A stretch of DNA of 64,000 nucleotides from an uncultured SAR116 cluster alpha proteobacterium (GTDB taxonomy: Bacteria > Pseudomonadota > Alphaproteobacteria > Puniceispirillales > Marisalimonadaceae). This document shows positions 8,738-17,863 of this stretch, one piece after another. The stretch is taken from assembly GCA_902623995.1 (NCBI GenBank), contig CACNWE010000011.1:1-64000 (forward strand), in the 5' to 3' direction. The stretch's first letter is position 1. Every line of letters starts with the position of its first letter. The notes beneath the pieces were generated by a model that worked only from the letters and a program-made list of their open reading frames with translations, had not been told where the DNA came from and did no database searches. The position numbers and the translations under genes were made by a program.

Positions 8738-9769
8738 ATGAATTTTATTAGGCAAAATATAATTGGCGCTATAACTATTTCTAGCTTAGTTGTTTTTTCT
8801 ATTTTTATAAGTCAATTTTTATCTTCTAAAGATATATTAATTTCATCTGCTTTCATGTGTATTTTTCTTGGTTTGGTCTTAGGAAATATTTATTCGTTTA
8901 AAAAGATTGAACCATTTGCAAATTTTTGTTTAAAAAAACTATTAAGAATTGGGATATCCTTTCTTGGCTTGAGTTTAAGCTTGTTGGAACTTTTTAATTA
9001 TGGTTTAACAGCTATTTTTTTAATTGTTATGAATATTATAATAGCATTTATCATTATTAAATATTTATGTAATCTATTTAAAATTCCTAATGTTTTAGGT
9101 TATTTAATCACCATGGGAACTTGCATTTGTGGTGTAACTGCAGTTATTGCAACTTCTACAATAATAAAAACTGACAAAGATCAAACTAGTTACGCAGTAG
9201 GTGTTGTTACACTATTTGGAATTATTGCTGTGTTTTTTTATCCATATATAGCAAACTACTATTTTCATTTGTCACCAGATCTTGCAGGTATTTTCCTTGG
9301 TACAGCAATTCATGATACCGCTCAAGTAAGTGCTGCAAGTGTAATTTATTCAGATATGTATAATAGTGAAGAAGCTCTCAATTCTGCTATGACAACAAAA
9401 CTTTTAAGGAATTCATTTTTAATACTTTTAATTCCTTTGATTGCTTATATTTATAGTAAAGAAAAAAAAGTTGTTATGAAAAGTTCAATAAAAGATTTTT
9501 TTCCATTTTTTGTTTTAGGATTTATCATTTTATCTTTTGTAAGAACACTAGGAGATCATTTGTTTCTAGATAATAATATGTTCTTTTACTGGAAACATTC
9601 ATTAGTTTTTTTCAAAGAAATCTCAATTTATTGTATCCTGTTTTCAATGGTGGCTCTTGGATTACAAACAAATCTAAAAAGCATGTTTAAACTAGGTTTT
9701 AAGCCATTGATAATTGGATTTGTAGCATCAACTACAGTTGGTTTTGTAAGTATTGTGTATCTTTATTAA
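8738..9769 (+). CDS. YeiH-family putative sulfate exporter
   Basis: This 343-residue integral membrane protein has about ten hydrophobic segments and the family signatures GTCICGVTAVIA, VGVVTLFGIIAVFFYP and GTAIHDTAQVSAAS. Those are diagnostic of the YeiH/UPF0324 group annotated as putative sulfate exporters. Length matches the E. coli member (~349). In marine bacteria such carriers often sit with taurine or sulfonate catabolism; here no clear sulfonate gene is adjacent, although a TauD-type dioxygenase lies 6 kb away. It is a single-gene unit converging on the MFS gene. Confidence 0.85.
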   Translation: MNFIRQNIIGAITISSLVVFSIFISQFLSSKDILISSAFMCIFLGLVLGNIYSFKKIEPFANFCLKKLLRIGISFLGLSLSLLELFNYGLTAIFLIVMNIIIAFIIIKYLCNLFKIPNVLGYLITMGTCICGVTAVIATSTIIKTDKDQTSYAVGVVTLFGIIAVFFYPYIANYYFHLSPDLAGIFLGTAIHDTAQVSAASVIYSDMYNSEEALNSAMTTKLLRNSFLILLIPLIAYIYSKEKKVVMKSSIKDFFPFFVLGFIILSFVRTLGDHLFLDNNMFFYWKHSLVFFKEISIYCILFSMVALGLQTNLKSMFKLGFKPLIIGFVASTTVGFVSIVYLY

Positions 9770-9787
9770 ACTGTTTTACTAAAAAAT

Positions 9788-11383
9788 TTAATATGACAGT
9801 AATTTCAATTTTTTGACAATGTATGTTACTAAAATTGGAATAATTAAGGTTAATGCACATACAATAATTAATAAAATGCCAAGCTCTGAATAGTCTGCTG
9901 GTGTTTTTATTATTCCCAAGTCATTTTTAACTTCTCTGGTTATTACATATATTTGATTTAAATATTTAGTACCTAAATTACTTGCTGAGAGAGCTAAATT
10001 AGTAAAGCTAGCTAAAACAGCAAAGAATGTGGCTTTTAAATGATTAGGAGCTGATTGGGCTATCCAAGCTAGAATGGGTATCATTGATACTTGACCTAAT
10101 GGACTCTCTAGCGCTGTATTAAAAATAGCGATAAAACGAGCATCTACTAATCCATTTGTAAGCTTTGATGTGAACTCATGAAACCCATAAAACATTGCAA
10201 TTGATGGTAAAATAAAGAAAGAGCCAGCAATTGAAAGTATAACTATTAATCTAGTCATTGAAGACTTTTCCATTAACGGTCTTAAAACAAATATACCTAA
10301 AATAGTAAGGAAAGATGCTATTAATCCAAGTAATGATAAAAACTCTTGATCAAAACCTAAAACATCTATTTCAAACCAACTTCCTCCTTGACCGACACCT
10401 GGCATTGCTCTGAACACAAATATAATTATAGCAGTTCCAATTAACATTTTTTTTGCATTGGCATCTAATTCATTTGATAACTTAAATAGTAAAAACAAAA
10501 TTATCATAAATGAACCAACGAAAACGATTTCTTGTGAAAGAGCCATTTTAGAAGTTCCAACAAGTAGAGTAAATATTACAAAAAATATGGAGCCAATTAT
10601 TATTAATAAATTGGGCTTAGTTACTTCTGGAATATTAAATATTATATTTGCAGCTTTTACAGGATTAATACCATTACTAATAAGTAATTTATATCTTTTT
10701 TGCTGATTAAAATATGATAAAAATATACCTGATACAGATATTATAGGTACTATTAAAGAGTATAAGTAAATATTTCCATATGCCGTGACTTTTTCTAATT
10801 CGGTCATATCTGAAGAGTTTGAAAAAACAAATAAATTAATCATTGATACAAGCAAAGTACCAAAAATGATAGATACTCTTCCAAGAAGTTGCATTGAAAC
10901 GTTCATAGATTTCAACTCATTAAAACTTATTTCATATCCTTGATCATCAGTTTTAGGTACAGCCTCAACTGTCATTGCATCAGCAACAACGTCTTGAAGA
11001 ACAAATCCAATAGGAGCTAGTAAAGTTGAGATGACAAACCATGTTTCTGCATTAAAAATAGTTATCATTTCAGATTTATATTGAATAAGAAAAAACATAA
11101 TTAAGCTACTAGCTGCCATTACTAGTGCACCTACTATTACAAGAATAGATTTAAACTTCCAAAGAATATCAACTAAATGTCCCAAAGGCATTTTTAACAC
11201 CCACGGAAGACCAGCCCAAAAACCTAATCCAGCAAGAAAAACTGCAGATAGATCCAAATACTCTTTCACAAAAAATAGACCTACTATATTTGTAATTCCT
11301 GACACACCTGCAGCTAGGTAAATCATTAAAGGTGGAATGAATGAAAATTTAAAAGAACCAAAAATTTTATAAAAATTTTTCAC
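9788..11383 (-). CDS. MFS carrier of the folate-biopterin transporter type
   Basis: This 531-residue protein has about 12 membrane helices. The N-terminal GFWAGLPWVLKMPLGHLVD region and the QDVVADAMTVEA segment are characteristic of the BT1/folate-biopterin transporter family, which in alphaproteobacteria is widespread and mostly uncharacterised. A helical insertion extends the central loop. The start is GTG with AAGG about 12 bases upstream. It diverges from the cyclase gene across a 95-base gap. Transport of a pterin or folate is a family-level guess. Confidence 0.7.
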   Translation of the reverse strand: MKNFYKIFGSFKFSFIPPLMIYLAAGVSGITNIVGLFFVKEYLDLSAVFLAGLGFWAGLPWVLKMPLGHLVDILWKFKSILVIVGALVMAASSLIMFFLIQYKSEMITIFNAETWFVISTLLAPIGFVLQDVVADAMTVEAVPKTDDQGYEISFNELKSMNVSMQLLGRVSIIFGTLLVSMINLFVFSNSSDMTELEKVTAYGNIYLYSLIVPIISVSGIFLSYFNQQKRYKLLISNGINPVKAANIIFNIPEVTKPNLLIIIGSIFFVIFTLLVGTSKMALSQEIVFVGSFMIILFLLFKLSNELDANAKKMLIGTAIIIFVFRAMPGVGQGGSWFEIDVLGFDQEFLSLLGLIASFLTILGIFVLRPLMEKSSMTRLIVILSIAGSFFILPSIAMFYGFHEFTSKLTNGLVDARFIAIFNTALESPLGQVSMIPILAWIAQSAPNHLKATFFAVLASFTNLALSASNLGTKYLNQIYVITREVKNDLGIIKTPADYSELGILLIIVCALTLIIPILVTYIVKKLKLLSY

Positions 11384-11462
11384 TTAATTAACCTTAAAAC
11401 TTTGTATCATTTTACTAAAAATGTAATTATATTCATATTTTAAGAATCTACTATTAGAATAA

Positions 11463-11478
11463 TTGGGGTCCCCTAATA
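11463..11478. promoter_or_regulatory. GGGGTCCCC palindrome next to cyclase start
   Basis: The nine bases GGGGTCCCC (11464-11472) form a near-perfect palindrome six bases before the ATG of the cyclase gene, in a surrounding that is nearly all A and T. As RNA the loop is too tight for a strong hairpin, so a protein-binding site or a role at the ribosome site is more plausible. There is no standard AGGAG here. Confidence 0.3.
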
Positions 11479-13332
11479 ATGTCAAACGAAGAAATTAGCC
11501 GAAAGATAGCAGTAATATTTGCCACAGATTTAGTTGGCTATAGTAAACACATGGAAAAAGATGAGAATGCTACTCTACTCGGTCTTAGAGAATGTAACAA
11601 GATCATTGAACCTCTTATTAAAAAACAAAAAGGCCGTATCTTCAATACAGGAGGGGACTCTGTATTTGCTGAGTTTCCAAGCGCAGTTGCTGCTGTTGAT
11701 ACTGCTGTAGAGTTCCAAAAGCAAATCAAAGCCCGTAATGATAAGGAAACTACAGATGTTAAGCTAGAATACCGTATAGGTGTCAATATGGGTGATGTTG
11801 TTAAGGAGGGTGATAATTTATTAGGTGACGGAGTAAACATTGCCGCAAGATTAGAAGCTCTTGCTCAACCAGGTGGAATAACAATATCTAAGAATGTTTA
11901 TGATTTAGTAGCTAACAAAACAAAGTACGAGTTCAATGATCTAGGCATACAGAAAGTAAAGCAGAACCAATTCCATGCTTATGATCTGTTATTAGATCCA
12001 TCACAAAGGAGAAAGCTTAAGACACAATCATCGAACACTAAATTAATAGCCATGATAGGGGGTACCATAGCTGCCGTCTTCATAGGACTGTTCTTCTCCG
12101 GTATGTTGGATACAGAAACTAAATTAGATAAAGATAGTACTGTTTCATCATTATCTATTCCTACTATCTTAGTTTATCCATTCGAAGATTTGTCAAATAC
12201 AGAAAATACAAAAGGTATTAGTCCTGCTTTAACAGAAAGTATGATCTCAAGCCTTTCTAAATATATTGGCATAAGAGTTTTATCTAGAACTACTAGTCAA
12301 CATGCAAAAAATAATAATTATTCAATAAAACAATTTATAGATGAATATAACGCTGATTATGTAATCAAAGGATCTATACAGACCATTTTAAATCAATCTC
12401 GTATAAATCTTCAATTAGTTGATTTAAAGCAGAATAAAGTAGTTTGGTCTGACAAAGAGGAATTTGACTTAAAAGATATTTTCAAAGTTCAAGATAACAT
12501 AGGAAATAAAATACTAAAACATCTTCAAATAAAAGTAGTTACAGGATCGACTGGTGATTTATATTCTAAAAGATTAAAAAACATTGAAAATTTAACTTTA
12601 GTTTTGAACTCTCGTGCTGAGTGGAGAAAATACACAATTGACGGTCATAAAAAATATGTTGAATATCAAGAACAATTAAGAAAAAATTTAGGACCAAAAT
12701 CACCTGCCATATATAACGGTATGGCATGGGAAATTTATCAAAGAATAAGGCTTGGTTTATCAAAAGATAAAAAAAGTGACATAAAAAAATTAGTAGAATA
12801 TTCTAAAGCTGATGTTGCTGCTTACAAAGATGCATCTGCATATGCATTGAGAGCTTTGGTTGAATTTCGTTATGGTTCGAAAGATTGTGAAAAAACTAAA
12901 TCATTTGTGAAGAAAGCTATCGATGCAGGTGGCTCAGTAGATACTTTTTCAATTGCTGGTTCAATATACAAAAGATGTTCTGATTTAAAATCAGCAATTT
13001 CTTTTTACAACAATGCATTGCAATTGGCTCCTAATGACAATGGATTTTTTATTACCAAAAGTTTACTTGCTGCTTATTATCAAAATAATGATGTAGATTC
13101 AATTGAACGTACAATAGTACCAAAATTGAACGTAAAAGATATAGATCCAGTAATGTTAGGCTTTTATTCGTATGTTCTTTTAACGAAAGGAAAAGATGAA
13201 GAAGCCCAAAAATTTTTTTTGAAAGCAAAAGAAAAAGGATTAACGCGAAAACGTCTAAGTTTATTTGTTAATTATAAAAAAGTATTAGATGAATTTATTG
13301 AAAAGTTAAAACCGCTAGGAAGTTTAGACTAA
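11479..13332 (+). CDS. Class III adenylate/guanylate cyclase with TolB-like and TPR region
   Basis: This 617-residue protein begins with a class III cyclase domain (1-180). Metal-binding Asp17 (FATDLVGYS) and Asp60 (NTGGDSVFAEF) and the GDGVNIAARLE motif (Asn120, Arg124) are all present, so it should be active. A membrane helix spans about 189-210. The rest carries a PFEDLSN TolB/FlgO-like domain followed by TPR-like helices, expected in the periplasm. This architecture is common in alphaproteobacteria and suggests cNMP production under envelope control. The cyclase half is richer in G+C than the remainder: counted lines give roughly 33-47% before 12120 and 22-35% after. Confidence 0.88.
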   Translation: MSNEEISRKIAVIFATDLVGYSKHMEKDENATLLGLRECNKIIEPLIKKQKGRIFNTGGDSVFAEFPSAVAAVDTAVEFQKQIKARNDKETTDVKLEYRIGVNMGDVVKEGDNLLGDGVNIAARLEALAQPGGITISKNVYDLVANKTKYEFNDLGIQKVKQNQFHAYDLLLDPSQRRKLKTQSSNTKLIAMIGGTIAAVFIGLFFSGMLDTETKLDKDSTVSSLSIPTILVYPFEDLSNTENTKGISPALTESMISSLSKYIGIRVLSRTTSQHAKNNNYSIKQFIDEYNADYVIKGSIQTILNQSRINLQLVDLKQNKVVWSDKEEFDLKDIFKVQDNIGNKILKHLQIKVVTGSTGDLYSKRLKNIENLTLVLNSRAEWRKYTIDGHKKYVEYQEQLRKNLGPKSPAIYNGMAWEIYQRIRLGLSKDKKSDIKKLVEYSKADVAAYKDASAYALRALVEFRYGSKDCEKTKSFVKKAIDAGGSVDTFSIAGSIYKRCSDLKSAISFYNNALQLAPNDNGFFITKSLLAAYYQNNDVDSIERTIVPKLNVKDIDPVMLGFYSYVLLTKGKDEEAQKFFLKAKEKGLTRKRLSLFVNYKKVLDEFIEKLKPLGSLD

Positions 13333-13336
13333 TTAC

Positions 13337-15106
13337 TTAATCACCAATAGCTATTCCCTCTCTTCTATGGTCAGATCCTCCGTATAATTTATTATTAATA
13401 TGAATTATATTTAAACCAGACGAAAAATTTCTTAACTTAACTTTATATTTCATATCCTCTAATGAAGGCAACAGCTTACTCATAATAGTATTTTTCTCTA
13501 AATAATAAGTTCCAAATTTATTTATTCCATGAGCTACCGATGCAGCTTCCTGGGCATTTTTTTTCCAATCGATCATTGAAATTATTGCATTTACAACATA
13601 TCCAATAATATTACTTCCTCCAGGACTTCCCAAAATATAAACAGGTTTATTATTTTTTAAGATTATAGTAGGGGCCATAGATGATCTCGGCCTTTTACTA
13701 GGTTCAATACTATTAGCTACTTTTTTTCCATTTTTGAATGATTTAAATGAGAAATCAGTTAATTCATTGTTAAGTAAAAACCCACTATCTGTCATTAATC
13801 TAGAACCAAATCCGTTTTCAATCGTAGTAGTCATTGATAATGCATTTCCATACTGATCTACTATTGAAATATGGGATGTTGATGGAAGTTCTATCGAATT
13901 ATCTGGACCCCATTTCATTGATAAATTACTTGTTAAATTACCAGCTTTAATTTTCTTAAGTTTAATTTTTCTGTTTAATAATTTTGAGCGTTTTTTCAAG
14001 TAGTTATTATCTATTAACTTTTTAACTGGGACATCTATAAAATCACTATCAGCTATATAGATAGATCTATCCACAAAAGCTAATCTTGAGGCATCTCCTA
14101 TTATTCTCCAAGTCTCAGGATTTTTAGGTCCAAGTTTTGAAATATCAAAATTCTCAATCATTCCTAGAATTTGAGCAATTGTTATAGCTCCTGATGAAGG
14201 AGGTCCCATTCCACATACTTGATATCCTCTATAATTTGAACAAATGGGCTTTCTTTCTATAACCCTATAATTAATCATATCCTTAATAGATAAAACTCCG
14301 GGATTATGACTGGCATTATTCACAGTTGAGACAATATCATTTGCAATATAACCATTATAAAAAACTTCCGATCTATTTTTTTCAAAAGCTTTAAGAGTAT
14401 TTGCATAATTTTTATTAAAATGAATGTCACCGGATTCTAGTGGCATACCATTGGGTAAAAAATAGGATTTAGTTTTCAAAAACTTACTTAATGATTCCCT
14501 ACTTTTTTTTATAGAAGAGCTAAGTTTATTTGAAATTACAAAACCATTATTTGATAAATTAATCGCATCATCAAATAATAAAGACCATTTAGTTTTACCC
14601 CATTTTTTATACGCCATTTCAAGTAAAGCTGGAGTACCAGGTGTGCCAACTGATTTTCCTCCTACAACCGCATCAAAAAATTTTAATGAGTTCCCGTTAA
14701 TATCTTGAAATACATTTTCATTAATTAGTAATGGCGCTGTTTCACGACCATCAAGAGTTGTAACTTTTTTTGTTTTATTATCAAAATAAACTAGAAATGC
14801 GCCACCACCAAGACCAGAGGATTCAGGTTCCACTAAACCTAAGACCAATTGAGCTGAAATCATTGCATCTGCAGCAGTCCCCCCATTTTTAAGTATTTTA
14901 GCAGCAGCCTCAGAAGCTTGGGTATTTGCTGTGACAACCATCCATTTATCAGAAATTACTGGTTTACCTTCTTTTTTGAATTTCAGATATTTATTTCCTG
15001 AGTTTAAATTGTAATTTTCTGATTTGTTTAGATCAGATTTTTGTTTCCCAGACGCTAAAATTGGTATAAATAAAAATAAAATAGTTAAAATTTTAATAAA
15101 ATACAT
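13337..15106 (-). CDS. ggt: Gamma-glutamyltransferase
   Basis: This 589-residue precursor starts with a signal peptide (residues 1-20, ending ILASG). It has the substrate-binding DGRETAP segment (Arg121, Glu122) and the autocatalytic site ending in TSHIS, with Thr410 as the predicted nucleophile and cleavage point. PPSSG and GSPGG also match the family. It should hydrolyse glutathione and other gamma-glutamyl peptides in the periplasm, releasing glutamate and Cys-Gly for uptake. It is the last gene of a likely operon TauD-type dioxygenase, DehI-like protein, ggt (gaps 21 and 10 bases). Confidence 0.93.
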   Translation of the reverse strand: MYFIKILTILFLFIPILASGKQKSDLNKSENYNLNSGNKYLKFKKEGKPVISDKWMVVTANTQASEAAAKILKNGGTAADAMISAQLVLGLVEPESSGLGGGAFLVYFDNKTKKVTTLDGRETAPLLINENVFQDINGNSLKFFDAVVGGKSVGTPGTPALLEMAYKKWGKTKWSLLFDDAINLSNNGFVISNKLSSSIKKSRESLSKFLKTKSYFLPNGMPLESGDIHFNKNYANTLKAFEKNRSEVFYNGYIANDIVSTVNNASHNPGVLSIKDMINYRVIERKPICSNYRGYQVCGMGPPSSGAITIAQILGMIENFDISKLGPKNPETWRIIGDASRLAFVDRSIYIADSDFIDVPVKKLIDNNYLKKRSKLLNRKIKLKKIKAGNLTSNLSMKWGPDNSIELPSTSHISIVDQYGNALSMTTTIENGFGSRLMTDSGFLLNNELTDFSFKSFKNGKKVANSIEPSKRPRSSMAPTIILKNNKPVYILGSPGGSNIIGYVVNAIISMIDWKKNAQEAASVAHGINKFGTYYLEKNTIMSKLLPSLEDMKYKVKLRNFSSGLNIIHINNKLYGGSDHRREGIAIGD

Positions 15107-15116
15107 AATTAATTTT

Positions 15117-15968
15117 CTAGTTATTCAAATCTAAGAATTTTTGTTTTTCTATCCATTTTTGCATAATGAAGCCAATTACAACCATTCGTATAACCTTATC
15201 TTTTTCGTACACGTAACTTTTAATTACAGAATAAGCCTTTGAAGATAAATCATTTTTAAAATAAAATTCTGCTTCTATTAACAAACCTCTGTCTTGTAAA
15301 TATTTTTGAGTTTTAAACAGTAATGATTGAAGAACTCTTTCCTCTGATAATTTACTGAGTTTTATATACATTATTTCAAGAAAAAAAGGCCAGTGGGCCA
15401 AGTGTCTCCATAAAGTTGCTACATGAGAATTTTTTCCATTTGGTGCGCATATACTGTTCACAGTACGTACTAACTGCCAAATATTGGGTTTTATTTCTTC
15501 TTTTTTTTGGAGTTTTTGTAGTACAGGCCAAATTATCTTTTTTTTGTTATTTTTGGGAATCTTTAAGCAACTTGGAAAATTTTGTTTGATAATTGAGTGC
15601 AATACAACCATATTCATCCCATTTGAACGGTTATATGCTTTCAAAATAACCAAAATTTCTTCCCAATCTTTAGGGGTAAGTCTACATTTTGAAAGTTCAT
15701 CATCTGTAAATTTCGGCATTAAAGGAAGTTTAATTTCTTCAATTATTTCTTTTAGTTTATTTTCAGGATTCTGTGTTTCATAGATTGGTCTAGCAATAGT
15801 CCAAATTTTTTTTAAACTATCATCAATCTCTGCCAAACCTCTCCATATAGATGTTATAAGTGGAATATTCATAGTCTCTCTAATATCTTTGAAAATTTTT
15901 GCATTTTCTCCAATAGCTTCTTTTTCATCTATAACTGAAACTGGGTCATAAGAAATATCAGAGTTCAT
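15117..15968 (-). CDS. DehI-like protein (group I 2-haloacid dehalogenase family)
   Basis: This 283-residue all-helical protein shows two similar halves. TSIWRGLAEIDDSLKKIW near residue 40 and VATLWRHLAHWPFFLEIMY near residue 195 look like the internal repeat of DehI, whose members are pseudo-dimers of this length and hydrolyse 2-haloacids. I recognise the repeat pattern but cannot confirm the catalytic Asp and Asn, so a real dehalogenase activity is uncertain; the same fold includes many uncharacterised marine proteins. It lies between a TauD-type dioxygenase and ggt in one operon. Confidence 0.5.
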   Translation of the reverse strand: MNSDISYDPVSVIDEKEAIGENAKIFKDIRETMNIPLITSIWRGLAEIDDSLKKIWTIARPIYETQNPENKLKEIIEEIKLPLMPKFTDDELSKCRLTPKDWEEILVILKAYNRSNGMNMVVLHSIIKQNFPSCLKIPKNNKKKIIWPVLQKLQKKEEIKPNIWQLVRTVNSICAPNGKNSHVATLWRHLAHWPFFLEIMYIKLSKLSEERVLQSLLFKTQKYLQDRGLLIEAEFYFKNDLSSKAYSVIKSYVYEKDKVIRMVVIGFIMQKWIEKQKFLDLNN

Positions 15969-15989
15969 TTTAAATCATACAATTAAATT

Positions 15990-16895
15990 TTAATTATTAT
16001 TTAATCTTACTTCATTTGAAAATGGACCAAGAACAGGAACTTCTCCCTCAACAGTTCCCCTAATCATTGCTCTTCTATACTTAGCGTAATCATAGGGAAT
16101 TACCCTATGTAACAACACTCTATTATCCCACATGATAAGATCATTTTTCTGCCACTTATGAGTATAACAAAATTTAGGCTGGCTAATATAATTAACAAGC
16201 CATTTATGCAACTCCTTACCTTTTTCCAGACTCATTCCACCAATTTCTAGACTCGTATTAGAAGTAAAATAAAGAGATTTTCTAAAGTCTCTGTCGGGAT
16301 GAACTCTTACAATAGGATGAGTTACGGGTGGAAAGTTAGATTTTTCTTCATAAGTAAGTTCTGGAAGGCCAGGTTCTAATCTTCTAATATCATTGTAAGA
16401 GTGAACTTGGTGTAATGGTTCTAAAAGAATTTTTTTATCCTCAGGTAAATGATCATATGCTAACAACATATTTGAAAACTGAGTTTGCCCCCCTTCTGCT
16501 TTAGGGGGTAAAGTTTCTTGACCATAGAGGATAGAAAAAATAGATGGTAAATATCTGTAAGAGCTATCTGTATGCCACCTTGAATTATTTTTTTGGAGAA
16601 TAACTCTTTGGTCATAAGGATCTAAATGTTCGCCATCTTCAGAAACATTAGAAACATTAAATATTTCTATTTTTCCCTTTGTTTTATCTTTTTCTGGATA
16701 GGCCTCTAATTTACCAAAGTTTTTTGTAAAAGTAGCAAGTGTATCGCCATCTAATTTTTGATTTTTAAAGCATATGAAATGTCTATCTTGAATAGTTTTT
16801 TTAAGTAAATTTAATTCATCATAACCAATTTTTTTTGAGCAATCAAAACTTCTTACTTCTACACCAAAATTGTCAGTTAAGTTTTTAATATCCAT
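15990..16895 (-). CDS. TauD/TfdA-family Fe(II)/2-oxoglutarate dioxygenase
   Basis: This 301-residue protein has the facial triad of the family: WHTD (His108, Asp110) and a distal HRVIPYD (His263), followed by the 2-oxoglutarate-binding arginine in YRRAMIRG (near 275). It should hydroxylate a small organic acid, sulfonate or carnitine-like compound using 2-oxoglutarate and oxygen. The substrate cannot be assigned; proximity to a YeiH-type exporter allows a sulfonate, while the operon with a DehI-like gene suggests another acid. It diverges from the VOC gene over a 120-base region containing a TTGTTA/TAACAA palindrome. Confidence 0.85.
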   Translation of the reverse strand: MDIKNLTDNFGVEVRSFDCSKKIGYDELNLLKKTIQDRHFICFKNQKLDGDTLATFTKNFGKLEAYPEKDKTKGKIEIFNVSNVSEDGEHLDPYDQRVILQKNNSRWHTDSSYRYLPSIFSILYGQETLPPKAEGGQTQFSNMLLAYDHLPEDKKILLEPLHQVHSYNDIRRLEPGLPELTYEEKSNFPPVTHPIVRVHPDRDFRKSLYFTSNTSLEIGGMSLEKGKELHKWLVNYISQPKFCYTHKWQKNDLIMWDNRVLLHRVIPYDYAKYRRAMIRGTVEGEVPVLGPFSNEVRLNNN

Positions 16896-16960
16896 TGGTA
16901 ATTTTCCCTGTACAAAAACTCATTATTTAACTTTATTGAAATTGTTCTTTTTGTAAACAT

Positions 16961-16975
16961 TTGTTAGGTTAACAA
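16961..16975. promoter_or_regulatory. Operator-like palindrome TTGTTA-GGT-TAACAA
   Basis: A perfect six-base inverted repeat with a three-base centre lies in the 120-base region between the divergent TauD-type dioxygenase and VOC genes, 65 bases from one start and 40 from the other. That spacing fits a repressor or activator site shared by both promoters. No regulator gene is adjacent, so the binding protein is unknown. Confidence 0.4.
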
Positions 16976-17015
16976 CTTAATATTCAAAATTATTAATAAA
17001 AAATAAGGATAATAG

Positions 17016-17849
17016 ATGAATTGGACAATTTTGAATGTCTCCATTCCTGTTTACGATTTACAAAAATCAAAACAATTTTATGATATGCTTATTGGTTATA
17101 ATGAAAATCAAGAAATACTTTACCAAACCTTATATAAAAATGAAGAAAATATTTTTTTTGGTAATAAGGGTTTTGGATTAAGATTATTCAAACCAATTCC
17201 AGATTTATCAATTTCAAATCATATACAAAGTAGAAGAAGTTATATTACATTATTGGTAGATAATCTTGAAAATATCAAAGAAAAATTAGAACTCAAAGAT
17301 ATAAAGTTTATTTATAAAAAATCAGACAATGAGTTATTTAAGAGTCTATATGTTCAAGAACCTTCATTAAATTTAATACATTTAGTTGAAAACACCTCTG
17401 GTTTTGAAGATCATTTAAATGGTTGGTCTATGGGTTTGGATTGGGGAATTCATCACATGAATTTAGAATCTTTGAATGTTAGAGAGTCTATAAATTTTTT
17501 TTGTGATTTGTTGGGTATGAAGGAAGGGCAATGGGTTGCACCGATTAATAAGGGTGATTTTAGTATTGATCCATCTGAATTAGCAATACTACCATTATCT
17601 AATAATAATAGAGGATTACATGTTATAAAGCCTGACGATGGATTTGGTTATAGAAATAATTTTGCACATAATCCATCAATTTCAGGGCATCCAGCATTCA
17701 CAATTAAAAATTTATCGAATTTAACGGCTAAACTTGATGAAGAAAAAATTTTATACTCTGACGCCAAAGTATACGCAATGCCTGGGTTTCATCAGATTTA
17801 TCTTTATGACAATAATGCTAACATGTTAGAAATTAATCAAGCAGTCTAG
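17016..17849 (+). CDS. Two-domain VOC (glyoxalase/extradiol-type) protein
   Basis: This 277-residue protein consists of two vicinal-oxygen-chelate modules (about 1-125 and 140-277). The C-terminal module keeps plausible metal ligands: the histidine pair in WGIHHMNLES, the histidine in RGLHVIKP and the glutamate in NMLEINQ. The N-terminal module lacks an equivalent set. This matches type I extradiol dioxygenases and glyoxalase-like isomerases. It starts an apparent operon with an SDR, a DUF2842 protein and an enolase-superfamily enzyme. A ribosome site AAGGA precedes the ATG. Ring cleavage or isomerase activity is inferred. Confidence 0.75.
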   Translation: MNWTILNVSIPVYDLQKSKQFYDMLIGYNENQEILYQTLYKNEENIFFGNKGFGLRLFKPIPDLSISNHIQSRRSYITLLVDNLENIKEKLELKDIKFIYKKSDNELFKSLYVQEPSLNLIHLVENTSGFEDHLNGWSMGLDWGIHHMNLESLNVRESINFFCDLLGMKEGQWVAPINKGDFSIDPSELAILPLSNNNRGLHVIKPDDGFGYRNNFAHNPSISGHPAFTIKNLSNLTAKLDEEKILYSDAKVYAMPGFHQIYLYDNNANMLEINQAV

Positions 17850-17863
17850 TTTAAATTGAAAAA

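Noticed and set aside
11538-11840. 100-residue antisense ORF opposite the cyclase domain
   Set aside because: The opposite strand encodes complete cyclase catalytic motifs; the shadow ORF arises from the richer G+C of this section.
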